Assembly (NCBI RefSeq): GCF_002906155.1
Contig: NZ_MUJK01000017.1
Coordinates: forward strand, 26,188 to 90,187
DNA length: 64,000 bases
Reading direction: 5' to 3'
Source of the DNA: Pseudomonas laurylsulfativorans
GTDB lineage: Bacteria > Pseudomonadota > Gammaproteobacteria > Pseudomonadales > Pseudomonadaceae
The notes beneath the pieces were generated by a model. The model ran no database searches. It worked only from the letters and a program-made list of their open reading frames with translations, and was not told the origin of the DNA. Below, piece by piece: positions 1-8,315 of the stretch (positions within the stretch are counted from its first letter, which is position 1; the number at the start of each line of letters is the position of its first letter). A program made the position numbers and the translations under genes.

Positions 1-777
1 GGTGACGAACCCGGGGTTTTCCAGATTGGAAATATGCCCCGCCTCCGGCACCAGCAGCCATGGACAGCCAATCAACTCAGCCATTTCACGGGCTTCCGCC
101 GGCGGACGCGGGGTATCCTGGTCGCCGCACATTACCAGCGTGCTGGCACCGTCGAGCTCACACAGCCGCGCCATGAAATCCTCGCGGCCAAAGGTAATGC
201 GCCCCATCGGCACGATGCTTTGACGCAGGCGATCGGTAGGCAAAGCCGCCAGCGTCGTACGGAAGTTCTGGTACAGAGGCGACTGCGGGTCGATGCCGGG
301 GCGAAAGAAGATCGGCACTACGATATCCAGCAGCGCTGGAGTGATGACACCCGCCTCTTCAATCTGCTTCAACAGTGAAAAGTAATACTGGCGTGTCGGC
401 TCCGGTTCGGCGCCGACGTAGGTGTCCATCAATACCAGGCCATTGAGCCGGTGCGCTGCCGACAGCGCCAGGCGCGCGCCCCACATACCGCCCACCGACA
501 GGCCAACCAGGGTGACCCGCTCGATGTCCAGATGATCTAGCAAGACCAGAGCCTGACGCGCAATGTCATCCAGCGACGTCGTACAGACAGGCAATGGCCC
601 GGATTGGCCGTGTCCCCAGAGCTCCATAGCGATCACCCGATACTGTTGCGACAGCGCGGCAATCTGCGGCGCCCACATGGTCTGGTCCCACAGGTAGCTA
701 CCGGCCAGCAGCACAGCCGGGCCAGTGCCTTGATCGATGTAGTGAAGGGCTTGTCCGTCTATCGTTACGAAGGGCAT
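1..777 (-). CDS. alpha/beta-fold hydrolase, C-terminus cut by window edge
   Basis: A cytoplasmic alpha/beta hydrolase; substrate unknown. Read on the minus strand the frame is open from an ATG at 777 to base 1, giving 259 residues without a stop, so only the last few residues are missing. The nucleophile elbow GLSVGG places the Ser at about residue 94. A candidate acid is in GDQDTPRP (219-221) and the His is in EAGHISN (248), so the Ser-Asp-His triad is complete. An oxyanion-type segment follows the first strand (LLAGSYLWDQ). GGAG lies 7 bases before the ATG. There is no signal peptide. The family contains esterases, lactonases and haloperoxidase-like enzymes, and nothing here separates them. 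Confidence 0.85.
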   Translation of the reverse strand, partial: MPFVTIDGQALHYIDQGTGPAVLLAGSYLWDQTMWAPQIAALSQQYRVIAMELWGHGQSGPLPVCTTSLDDIARQALVLLDHLDIERVTLVGLSVGGMWGARLALSAAHRLNGLVLMDTYVGAEPEPTRQYYFSLLKQIEEAGVITPALLDIVVPIFFRPGIDPQSPLYQNFRTTLAALPTDRLRQSIVPMGRITFGREDFMARLCELDGASTLVMCGDQDTPRPPAEAREMAELIGCPWLLVPEAGHISNLENPGFVT

Positions 778-1008
778 CGATTGTCTCCGCGAGCCAAAAA
801 AGGAGCCGGAAGACTGAGCGGCTGACCGATCGCGGTCAATCGCCAGAATGTATGCGTTTGTACAACCGCCAGCCCCTCGATGCCGGCCAGTTGCGCAACC
901 TTGCTGCCATACCCAAGACAGTGGCCACACAAACATAACTATCCCACCGCCGCTCCATGCCCCACTTGCCTGCATGTTGGTTTGGGGAACTTGACTCTTG
1001 AACCCTAA

Positions 1009-1746
1009 TTACCCCTTCACTACCACAGGTGTTTTCTTTTCGTCCTCGATCAGGTTATAGCGATAGACTCGACCCGCTTGTTTGTCGAACGCAAAATCAT
1101 GACCTGGAATCACGTGTACTTTTTTGGTCGGTTTGCAATCGTCTTCGTTCTTGGCCGAGCAGTCCTTGAACGCGTCGATGACAACTACGCTATTGCCATT
1201 GTTTTTCAACTGGTAGCGACCAGCAGTGCTGTCTATTTTGGTATCAAAACGGGTAGTGGCCGGGCGAACAAAAAACACCATGCCATAACCGGCCATTACG
1301 TTGAAACCGGCAGACATTTCCTTTTCATAAGTTTCACGCTCGGTGTCCGAGACGGCGAACTTGTCTTCTTTTTCGGGAACGACGGGTAAAAAGCGAACCC
1401 GAAAATAGCGTTCCTTACTACGATCGCCGGTATACAGCAGGCGAGTACCCTGGGTTCCTTTGGCCGGTACGATCAGCCTGGCCGGGCTGGCGACCAGACC
1501 GTCACGGGTACTGCCATCGACACTCTTCAAGGGCTCTTCGCGAGAGTTTCCATTCTGCTGATAAAAGATCTCCTTGATCTCGATCTTGACGAATGCAGTC
1601 GAAGTACCACCGTTATGGATTCGTTTCAGATAATTACTTTGATTGCCCTTCATAAAATCATAGAAGGTACCAATTTGCAGGCTGGGGCCGGCTTGCGCGC
1701 ACAGACTGAAAAAAAACGTGCACAACAACATATAAATGGATTTCAT
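1009..1746 (-). CDS. periplasmic fimbrial chaperone, CS1/cable-pilus (alpha) type
   Basis: A 245-residue periplasmic chaperone of the alternate chaperone-usher pathway (CooB/CblB-like). It should bind fimbrial subunits in the periplasm and deliver them to the usher. A signal peptide ends near CAQA (residues 17-20). The mature part opens with a beta-strand segment, and the central TRLLYTGDRSKERYFRVRF resembles the Arg-Tyr-containing strand typical of pilus chaperones. It is the last gene of the minus-strand operon, 59 bases after the tip-adhesin gene. Two Cys near residues 211-218 could form a disulfide. The family assignment rests on context plus the signal peptide and Ig-like layout. The start is the only ATG that gives a complete signal peptide. 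Confidence 0.75.
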   Translation of the reverse strand: MKSIYMLLCTFFFSLCAQAGPSLQIGTFYDFMKGNQSNYLKRIHNGGTSTAFVKIEIKEIFYQQNGNSREEPLKSVDGSTRDGLVASPARLIVPAKGTQGTRLLYTGDRSKERYFRVRFLPVVPEKEDKFAVSDTERETYEKEMSAGFNVMAGYGMVFFVRPATTRFDTKIDSTAGRYQLKNNGNSVVVIDAFKDCSAKNEDDCKPTKKVHVIPGHDFAFDKQAGRVYRYNLIEDEKKTPVVVKG

Positions 1747-1805
1747 GAGATAAAGCCTCGTACTGGGACAACAGCCTGAGTCAGCCTCAGGCTTTGCTAC
1801 TGCGA

Positions 1806-3026
1806 TTAGATATCGGAATCAAAAGTTATGTTAACGGTTCCTCGATAACTGCTATCGTCATGCATCGTTGCAACTGAGTCTTGCGGCACTTCAAAATGCA
1901 GCTGGCTAGGCTGTCGAGTGGGCAAACCTGTAGGCATTAAACGCTCCAGGCCAGCACCACCTATCGTCAGCGGACGCCGTACTACCGACTGGCCTGTACC
2001 GTCCACCCAAGGACTTGGCAGGCTGACACTGATATCGACAGGTACTTCGTGGGAACCGTTGCTGATCAGACAGGTTCCAGCTCCCGCCTGACTGCAGCTG
2101 AGATCCATTTTAAACGGCGAAGAAGTCAAGATGAAAAACTGCAAGTCACCCAATATTTTCTCGGGTCGTCTTCCATGAGTGATCCACTCCATCCAGCCGC
2201 CCTTGGGTGCCAGGGCAACACTGTCGGCGGACATTCTGACGTTGACGTCCTGCTTTACCGCCAGGTTTAAATTGAAGGTCATGACAGCATCATTGGGGTT
2301 CAAGACCCCCATATCGAAATCACCGCTGGTGGAGTAAGTGTACGACCCTTGATAGTCGCCACTGATCAATTGTTCCGGTCGAACGGCTCGCAGCTCATAA
2401 TGCACATCGAGCCTTTGCAAGGACATGCCGGGAATGTTGAATTTCGGACGCCTTGAGCAAGTGGTGACGTTCTGCGGTGTCAACCAGAATGCCGTAAAGT
2501 CTGTTCCATTATCATCTGCACCCTGGGTGGTATTATTCACTTGCTGGCATTGAGCAACTGCCTGAGCCCACGAAGGGCTCCAGAGATAGGCGTGATAATC
2601 AAACACAGGCACTCCTCCCGGATGTCCGATTATCGATTGCGCTGTATTATTCAAGCGATAACGGGTCCCCACTCCGGCAATGCGAATTTCGACCTCAGCC
2701 GTTGCGCCAGGAATCACCGCATGTGCCACAGTAAATCGGCGCCATGTCGCCGGAAAACCAAAGGGGATCACATGATCTATGGGAATCATCCCTGATGACG
2801 TAAAAACAATAGGAAAGCTGTTACTTCGAAATCCCTTATTGTTGCAAATACCCGGATATTCCGCGCAGTACCCCGTGACGGGTGTGTTATTGATAATCTG
2901 CGCGATTCCCGGATTAATCGGATCCGGCCTGATCTCGGCTTGTACGTCCAATACAGCGGCATTGGCTAAACTTGCAAACCCGCAAAGTGCTGATCCAAGC
3001 ACCAGACGGTTGATTAACTTGTTCAT
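1806..3026 (-). CDS. fimbrial tip adhesin / minor pilin, CblD-CooD-like
   Basis: A 406-residue exported protein, probably the minor pilin that sits at the fimbrial tip and starts assembly (CooD/CblD family). I chose the ATG at 3026 because it starts a clean signal peptide (MNKLINRLVLGSALCGFASLANA) and has AGGAC about 8 bases upstream. The longer frame from a TTG at 3080 puts 18 polar residues ahead of it and overlaps the usher stop. The mature protein has scattered Cys pairs (YCAEYPGICNN near residue 50, later SCSQAGAGTC) and ends in a beta-rich segment with the SYRGTVNITFDSDI tail expected of a donor-strand subunit. Its length of about 400 residues is much longer than the major subunit, as in CooD. 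Confidence 0.75.
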   Translation of the reverse strand: MNKLINRLVLGSALCGFASLANAAVLDVQAEIRPDPINPGIAQIINNTPVTGYCAEYPGICNNKGFRSNSFPIVFTSSGMIPIDHVIPFGFPATWRRFTVAHAVIPGATAEVEIRIAGVGTRYRLNNTAQSIIGHPGGVPVFDYHAYLWSPSWAQAVAQCQQVNNTTQGADDNGTDFTAFWLTPQNVTTCSRRPKFNIPGMSLQRLDVHYELRAVRPEQLISGDYQGSYTYSTSGDFDMGVLNPNDAVMTFNLNLAVKQDVNVRMSADSVALAPKGGWMEWITHGRRPEKILGDLQFFILTSSPFKMDLSCSQAGAGTCLISNGSHEVPVDISVSLPSPWVDGTGQSVVRRPLTIGGAGLERLMPTGLPTRQPSQLHFEVPQDSVATMHDDSSYRGTVNITFDSDI

Positions 3027-3076
3027 TTGACTGTCCTGTGTACGCCATGTTCTCACTGCTGTTGTATAAGTGCCCA

Positions 3077-5599
3077 TCAACTGGCTTTCTCAGACTTATA
3101 AGCAGCTTCGGCCAAGGTGTCCGGATGACACCGCAGATCCCCTACCATCAGCACATCATTCTCTCGACGCTGGGAGGCTGGATCGAGCCTGAACTGGCAT
3201 AACAACTGACTGTCGTGCCGCACTTCAAGTGTAGGAGAGTTCTCACTAAGTTCCATTGAAAAGAATCCATCGACTTCGCTGACGCCACGACTGGCATGGT
3301 TGATGACGTGATGTCCTTTCAAAGGTTTTCCACTGGCATCCAACAGGCGTCCCATCACAGTCACGGTCTTCAGAATGCGCACCTGGCGATAATCCACCCC
3401 TCCCTTATTCAAGTGATAGGTGGTGCGCGCAGGCTGGATTGCCGCCGCGGGAACATCAGTGCCCTTGAAATCAAAATTCACCGTGCCGTTCTTGTACGCC
3501 GAAACGGGAATGAAATTACGCCCTGGCCGCAACGTGGCGTGGGTACCGGCAAAGTCGTCGGCCCGCAACTCGATATCATCGAGATCGCTTTCGACATCGA
3601 CGATCATTCCCGCCTCTCCGGTCGAGACCTGGCTACTCAATACAAGTTTTTTGCCACTGACCGCCAAGGTACTGTCCAGATTCAAACCGCCGCTGATCTG
3701 ACCGTTGTAGGAGGAACGTTGTGCATGCATCGAGCCGCTGACCTGGTCGGTCTTGAAATCAGCCGTGCCCGCCTGACCTGTCCCGTACACGTCTCTACTG
3801 ACGGTTGCAGAAACGCTTTGCAGGACGTGATCCTTGAGGTCGCGACGATAGGTAACGGACGCGTTGGGGTCCCGTCCACCGTCACGTGATGTACGTTGAC
3901 CGACGCTGCCGGTCACCTGGTGACCGTCGGAACCCAGAGCCATGCGCAGGCTGATATCGATCCCGCGGTTTCGCTGGTCGGCAGTACCCACCGTACCCGG
4001 TCGATCGAACACCGCCACGCGCCAGTCCGCGCTGTTGCCGAACAACTGTGCGTTGCGGGTCCAGCTCAGGTCGATGCCCAATCCTTCGTTATAACCCTGG
4101 CTCTGGGACACTTGCGCGCTAAGCGAACTCTTGCTGTTCAAGCGCTGATTCACCGACAGCGAGGTGTTGCTGGTCTGTCCGTTGTAGGTGTTGCGTTGAC
4201 GGATGTGCGTCCCGTCCGGCAGCACTTCGTAAGTATTACGGGTGTCCAGCCAGCTGCGCTGATGGCGCAACACCACACTGCCGCCGTTGTAGCGATGCAC
4301 ACCTTGCACCTCCATCCCAGTGCCTTCACCCTTGGTCTGGGAAAGGCTGGTGTAAAGGGAGGTTTTCTCGCCCACCGTCCAGTCGGCGGAGGTGCCCAAC
4401 TGCATCTGCTCCTTGACCTGACGGGCGGAAAGCCCCAGGACAACTCGCGGATGCAGCAAGAAGTTAAAGGCTGCACCTGCCGTCAGATCACCGTCATCGC
4501 GCTCCTGCCAATTGCTGAGCAGTTTGCTCTCGCGACCGGCGAACAGGTTGTAGCGCCAGCGATTTTCCGGGTTGCGCCAGTTGTTGGGCTTGTAAATTAG
4601 CTCTGAAGTGGTGGTAATCACTTGACCATCTTCGACCAAGCGTACTTCCACTTCGTAGATTCCGCCGGGCAGCGGACGCGTATCTAGCGTCTGCAGACCG
4701 CTCGCCACCTGCTGACTATTGATCAGCACACCGTTGCGATAGATTTCCACCATCGCTTGTCGGTTAGCGGTCACCGTAATGGGATAAAGACTAGGGTTGG
4801 CGTTGTCGATCGCCAGGCTATCGGAACTGCCGTACATCAGTCCCATGACCGTGTCGGGACCTCGCCCGATGGTGCGCACAGACCGAGTCAGACCCTGGGC
4901 ACTGGGCGTGAAATAGCCGGCACGGATGAAGCGGCCCTCCAGTTCCCGTTGGGTATGCAATTCATGGACAGCATGCTTGATGCCCGTGTCCATCCCTGAC
5001 ATGCGCGACAATTGAGCATTGAACGTGTTCGTCCAGTTGCCCAGGCTCGCGGCAGCCTCCACGCCATAACGGCCGGCAATGTTCTGCTGCTGACCACCGC
5101 TGACATTCAGTTGATTGCGCACAATCATGCCGTGGCTGCCGCCCTCAGGCTGATCATGAAACAGTCGGGCTTGCGGATCGCGCTCGGCGTTCGCCGTCAC
5201 CAACGACACCATGGAGTCTTCCAGGCTGTAGTGAACCGACTGCAGTTGCCGAGGGCAGCCACTGTTACAGGCACCCAACGCCGCGCCCTGCGTCATGAAA
5301 GCGGCCCACTCATCTCGCTCGCTCGACGAAAGGTCACTGTTGCGTGTGTCCGTAAAGTTGATCAGCGTCACTCGCTCATCGCGGGTCAACAGGATCATGG
5401 CTTCACCCAGAAACTGTCGATCGACTTCGACGCGAACAGCCAACGGAACATCAAAGAAAAATTCATGAAACTCTGCAGGCAAACCTTCAGCCTGCTGGAG
5501 CAAACTGACGGACTTGTTCGCAGGCTTGCTTTCACCGGCAAGCGCACCTGCGCAAATAAAAAGCGCAAGCGCTCCTGCGATAGGAGTCATCGAAAACAT
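3077..5599 (-). CDS. outer-membrane fimbrial usher, CS1/CooC-TcfC type
   Basis: An 840-residue outer-membrane usher that should form the secretion pore and assembly platform for the fimbria. The N-terminal signal peptide is followed by a periplasmic domain, a long beta-barrel region full of alternating aromatic/polar strands with NxxxR-type turns (middle of the protein, about residues 160-650), and C-terminal Ig-like domains. One of these contains a carboxypeptidase-like turn (GRLLDASGKPLKGHHVIN, about 735-750). Length fits the CooC/TcfC family (about 800-870) and not strictly the FimD type. The ATG at 5599 gives the full signal peptide; an in-frame ATG three codons later at 5590 is possible. 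It lies 108 bases downstream of the major subunit gene, with the tip gene 50 bases further on. Confidence 0.8.
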   Translation of the reverse strand: MFSMTPIAGALALFICAGALAGESKPANKSVSLLQQAEGLPAEFHEFFFDVPLAVRVEVDRQFLGEAMILLTRDERVTLINFTDTRNSDLSSSERDEWAAFMTQGAALGACNSGCPRQLQSVHYSLEDSMVSLVTANAERDPQARLFHDQPEGGSHGMIVRNQLNVSGGQQQNIAGRYGVEAAASLGNWTNTFNAQLSRMSGMDTGIKHAVHELHTQRELEGRFIRAGYFTPSAQGLTRSVRTIGRGPDTVMGLMYGSSDSLAIDNANPSLYPITVTANRQAMVEIYRNGVLINSQQVASGLQTLDTRPLPGGIYEVEVRLVEDGQVITTTSELIYKPNNWRNPENRWRYNLFAGRESKLLSNWQERDDGDLTAGAAFNFLLHPRVVLGLSARQVKEQMQLGTSADWTVGEKTSLYTSLSQTKGEGTGMEVQGVHRYNGGSVVLRHQRSWLDTRNTYEVLPDGTHIRQRNTYNGQTSNTSLSVNQRLNSKSSLSAQVSQSQGYNEGLGIDLSWTRNAQLFGNSADWRVAVFDRPGTVGTADQRNRGIDISLRMALGSDGHQVTGSVGQRTSRDGGRDPNASVTYRRDLKDHVLQSVSATVSRDVYGTGQAGTADFKTDQVSGSMHAQRSSYNGQISGGLNLDSTLAVSGKKLVLSSQVSTGEAGMIVDVESDLDDIELRADDFAGTHATLRPGRNFIPVSAYKNGTVNFDFKGTDVPAAAIQPARTTYHLNKGGVDYRQVRILKTVTVMGRLLDASGKPLKGHHVINHASRGVSEVDGFFSMELSENSPTLEVRHDSQLLCQFRLDPASQRRENDVLMVGDLRCHPDTLAEAAYKSEKAS

Positions 5600-5707
5600 T
5601 GATCAACATCTCAAGTTAGCGCTTGCATGTGCAAGGAAGAATGCGACCGACCTGGTGTGCCGGCCACATAAAGGACATACAGGTAGTTGGAAATTATCCA
5701 GCAACCA

Positions 5708-6202
5708 TCACGGCGCGTCGAACATCACACGAACGTTCCCGGTGTAGTTACCTTCCTTGTAACCGCCGCTCGGCTCGATTGGCATAATGCTCAGGGGTGC
5801 GATGGCTTCAGCAATCGCAGCATCAGCAGCGACAACTTCTGTTTCGTTGCCCAGGGTCAACGCAATGTTATTGAACCTGACTGCCAATTGAATATCTTCT
5901 GTGCCAGAGCTCATGACCGCCGGGTCCAGCAGAGTTGCCTTGATGGCCGGGCCTACGCTAGCGCTAACGCTGCTTTTCACCTTAAAGTCACGGCTGATGC
6001 CTTCCAACTTGGAAGTTGTATTATTCCAGAGCAATTGCTGAGGCATAGCTACAGTGTCGTGATTCACTGGCTGCACATAGAAGTCGGCGCTCGGAATATC
6101 AGCGAAAACTTGAATGTTGTGAGTCTGAGGAACAGCCAGGGCAGCCGAGGAAACAAAAGCCAAAGCAAGCACCGGGGCAGAAATTGCAATTTTCTTGAAC
6201 AT
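5708..6202 (-). CDS. major fimbrial subunit, CS1 pilin family
   Basis: A 164-residue secreted pilin of the CS1/cable-pilus type (CooA/CblA-like) and first gene of the operon. The signal peptide MFKKIAISAPVLALAFVSSA ends near AALA. The mature chain starts VPQTHNIQVFADIPSADFYV, with the strand pattern of CS1 pilins, and ends in GNYTGNVRVMFDAP, the typical C-terminal strand. It has no Cys, which is normal in this family and unlike type 1 pilins. I chose the ATG at 6202 because AAGGTG lies about 7 bases upstream. A GTG at 6211 would overlap that ribosome-binding site. The 108-base gap before the usher could help keep pilin in excess over the other components, although I saw no strong attenuator in it. 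Confidence 0.8.
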   Translation of the reverse strand: MFKKIAISAPVLALAFVSSAALAVPQTHNIQVFADIPSADFYVQPVNHDTVAMPQQLLWNNTTSKLEGISRDFKVKSSVSASVGPAIKATLLDPAVMSSGTEDIQLAVRFNNIALTLGNETEVVAADAAIAEAIAPLSIMPIEPSGGYKEGNYTGNVRVMFDAP

Positions 6203-6584
6203 TGAAATCACCTTTAAACATCGGATTAATAGTGCGTGCTTCAGCCAAACGACAAAAGTCAGGCACCGGGTTATTGATCAACACCGGTAAATAGGGCGTT
6301 GCGTTTCAACGGCGCGCATCTTCTCGTTTTCTGTAGTACCGGTATGCAAGAACTATCCGAATATTTTGTAGGATAAATCCCTGCCACTTAAACATTATCG
6401 CGCGCGAATGATGAAAGCGGGGCGAGTGGCGCTGGCCTGTTGCGCAAGTGTTGTCGGGGGGGGCATCGAGGAGGCAGGGCGGTAGACGCCGGGGGCGTAC
6501 TGGGGTTGAAAGAGGTCTTTTAGGTGAAAAACCAAGTGGACGATCATCAGCCGTTTGATGTGCCTCTACCGGCGCACAAAAAAA
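6203..6584. other. non-coding region upstream of fimbrial operon
   Basis: About 380 bases with no gene on either strand that I can support. It should hold the fimbrial promoter (minus strand). The motif TGTAGGAT-AAA-TCC at 6367-6380 closely matches TGTAGGAT-TTT-TCC at 51632-51645, upstream of the BvgA-like regulator (see findings). Around 6420-6500 there are G-runs without an obvious hairpin. Confidence 0.5.
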
Positions 6585-6606
6585 TCCCGATGCACAGGCA
6601 TCGGGA
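6585..6606 (-). terminator. Rho-independent terminator of the FN3 gene
   Basis: A 9-bp perfect stem (TCCCGATGC at 6585-6593 with GCATCGGGA at 6598-6606) and a 4-base loop. Read on the minus strand it is followed by a run of seven T (bases 6578-6584). It lies 37 bases after the stop of the FN3 gene. Confidence 0.85.
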
Positions 6607-6642
6607 CTTTGTTAACCAAATAGAAGCATCAGCATCGGAACG

Positions 6643-7467
6643 TTACGGTTTACCCTTCACAGAAATACCGAGCGCAGGATAATGGACTACGATTCGATTC
6701 GATTCATGACCAGCCTTATCGGTAGCCGTCACGCCGAATTCATATCGTCTCCCCAATTCCAGGCCGGTAACAGAAAACTCTGTTTCCTTTGTCGTCCCCA
6801 ACTGATGGTCGACCCCCTGATCGACTATATAGGTAACATCTCCGGAACTGTCGTATGACTCATCCCAACTCAATGTCAGGCCTAGATTGCTGGTGCGCAG
6901 GCTCGAAGGGTCTGTGGGTGCGGTAAAATCTTCGAAGTTTACCGTAACACAAACTGGCTCCGAGTAATTGAACTCTCCGTCCAAGGTACGAATACAGTAA
7001 ACATGGTCGCGACCTTGCTCAGGGCTGGTATCGGTAAACGGAGGTTGAGAAGCGACCTCAAGCAAGTGGCCGTCTCGGCGTAACTCATAACGCGGCTCGC
7101 CAAATTCGACCTCGCCAGGGTTCCAAAAAAAAGAGACTTCACTGTCTGTCTGATTGTAAGCAGTGAAGAAGGTCGGAGGAGAAACCATTCTAACTGGCGT
7201 CCGGACGGTGAAACGTGTAGGGCGAGTTCTATTATTTACATCCTTTTGCCCTGCGAGAACAAATTTGTATTCCGTATTTGGTTTAAGATCAGAAATCGTA
7301 ACCGTATTACCAGGCCCCTTGTAGTACTGTTTACTAGGAGAATAGTCAGAGTCAAGAAAATACACAACGAGGTCACTCCTAGTTTCCCACGACACCTTTA
7401 TAGAGGTACTCGTAACAAAATCCAAATCATAATTCAATGGCTCCGAATTAAAATTAATACTTCCCAT
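6643..7467 (-). CDS. protein of three fibronectin type III domains, function unknown
   Basis: A 274-residue protein built of three fibronectin type III-like repeats: about residues 1-90, 95-180 and 185-265. Typical FN3 landmarks are visible: SIKVSW, LKPNTEYKFVLAGQKD, EVSFFWNP, LTLSWDES and LELGRRYEFGVTATDKAG. There is no signal peptide, membrane segment, lipobox or catalytic domain, so secretion, if any, would need another route. I chose the ATG at 7467 because GGAG sits 7 bases before it; the ATG at 7473 abuts that GGAG and is too close. Base composition is clearly AT-richer than the neighbouring pvd genes, which suggests transfer. It is divergent from the solo LuxR gene and shares its upstream region. 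FN3 proteins often bind other proteins or glycans; no specific role can be read here. Confidence 0.75.
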   Translation of the reverse strand: MGSINFNSEPLNYDLDFVTSTSIKVSWETRSDLVVYFLDSDYSPSKQYYKGPGNTVTISDLKPNTEYKFVLAGQKDVNNRTRPTRFTVRTPVRMVSPPTFFTAYNQTDSEVSFFWNPGEVEFGEPRYELRRDGHLLEVASQPPFTDTSPEQGRDHVYCIRTLDGEFNYSEPVCVTVNFEDFTAPTDPSSLRTSNLGLTLSWDESYDSSGDVTYIVDQGVDHQLGTTKETEFSVTGLELGRRYEFGVTATDKAGHESNRIVVHYPALGISVKGKP

Positions 7468-7645
7468 CTTCATTCTCCATAAACATTAAAATAAAAACCA
7501 CCTTTAACCGCCAAACTAGCGAAGCCACAATTAATCACGAAACAGAAATTAAAAACACTAGCAGTTCTATTAGAAATAAAACTTCGTATACGACTACAAC
7601 CCCTGCTAGACACCTACACATTTCACATCAGTTAAAACCATCCCC

Positions 7646-7665
7646 ACCTGTTATTTCTTACAGGT
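7646..7665 (+). promoter_or_regulatory. lux box (LuxR-type quorum-sensing operator)
   Basis: ACCTGT-N8-ACAGGT, a 20-base inverted repeat with perfect 6-base arms, matching the outer bases of the classic Vibrio fischeri lux box. Its centre is at 7655.5. A TATAAA at 7687-7692 predicts transcription starting near 7698, so the box would be centred close to -42.5, the standard class II activator position overlapping -35. Confidence 0.75.
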
Positions 7666-7686
7666 TTCAATCACCCCGAATCGCGC

Positions 7687-7692
7687 TATAAA
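7687..7692 (+). promoter_or_regulatory. -10 element (TATAAA) of the solo luxR promoter
   Basis: TATAAA lies 21 bases after the right edge of the lux box. No good -35 hexamer is present at the usual distance; the lux box occupies that position, as expected for an activator-dependent promoter. The leader to the ATG would be about 50 bases. Confidence 0.55.
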
Positions 7693-7748
7693 AGAGTCAT
7701 GGAGTTACTCACCGCCCTCCAAGGCGCCCCTACCCCGGGAGACCAGCC

Positions 7749-8075
7749 ATGTACACTGCGAGCCCAACCCTGCTCCAACCCAAAACGCTACCCGCCAAGC
7801 CACACGGCTACGCGGATACACCCCACATCCCCCCGAAACTCTCCGCCAAAGAGCAGCAAATCCTCAAGTGGTGCGCCATAGGCAAGTCATCCTGGGAAAT
7901 CGGACGGATCCTCAATTGCTCTGAAGCAGGGGTGAATTATCACTTCTGTAATATTCGCCGAAAATTCGGCGTCAGCTCGCGCTGGCTAGCGTTAGTCAAA
8001 GCATTGGAAATGGGAATAATTCATTTGGAGAGAGAAGCAGAACTTCATCTATCGGCTGGACAGAAAACTCGATGA
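7749..8075 (+). CDS. solo LuxR-type DNA-binding domain protein
   Basis: A 108-residue protein that is little more than a GerE/LuxR helix-turn-helix (about residues 29-95). The sequence LSAKEQQILKWCAIGKSSWE and the following ILNCSEAGVNYHFCNIRRKFGV match the C-terminal half of acyl-homoserine-lactone receptors (GKTSWEIA...SExTVxFHxxNIxxKL) much better than NarL-type regulators. It has no autoinducer-binding domain and no receiver domain; the first 28 residues are Pro-rich and look unstructured. GGGAG about 8 bases upstream supports the ATG at 7749. A lux box and -10 precede it, so it is probably controlled by a LuxR/AHL receptor encoded elsewhere. It could bind the same box itself as activator or competitor. 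The FN3 gene is divergently placed 281 bases away. Confidence 0.8.
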   Translation: MYTASPTLLQPKTLPAKPHGYADTPHIPPKLSAKEQQILKWCAIGKSSWEIGRILNCSEAGVNYHFCNIRRKFGVSSRWLALVKALEMGIIHLEREAELHLSAGQKTR

Positions 8076-8315
8076 GCATCGAGACGTTTGTAGCGCACCA
8101 ACGTACAGAGGGTTGACTCGGCAGAGTCCGGCTCGCCACTCACCCGTGGTTGAGCCCGGACAGCTCCTCCACCACGCGGCACGAGTACATCGCCAGCAGC
8201 GGCACATCTCATTGCAGGGATTACCGCAGACTGGGGCGCCATCATAGCGCCCGATTGAAGTGTCCAAAATCCTCAGGCCAGTTCAGCTTTCCCGTGGAGA
8301 AGCCCCGCTAAAAAA
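8076..8315. other. non-coding gap between solo luxR and pvdL 3' ends
   Basis: About 240 bases between two convergent genes. I see no supported gene. No clear T-tailed hairpin for either side was found by eye. Confidence 0.4.
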
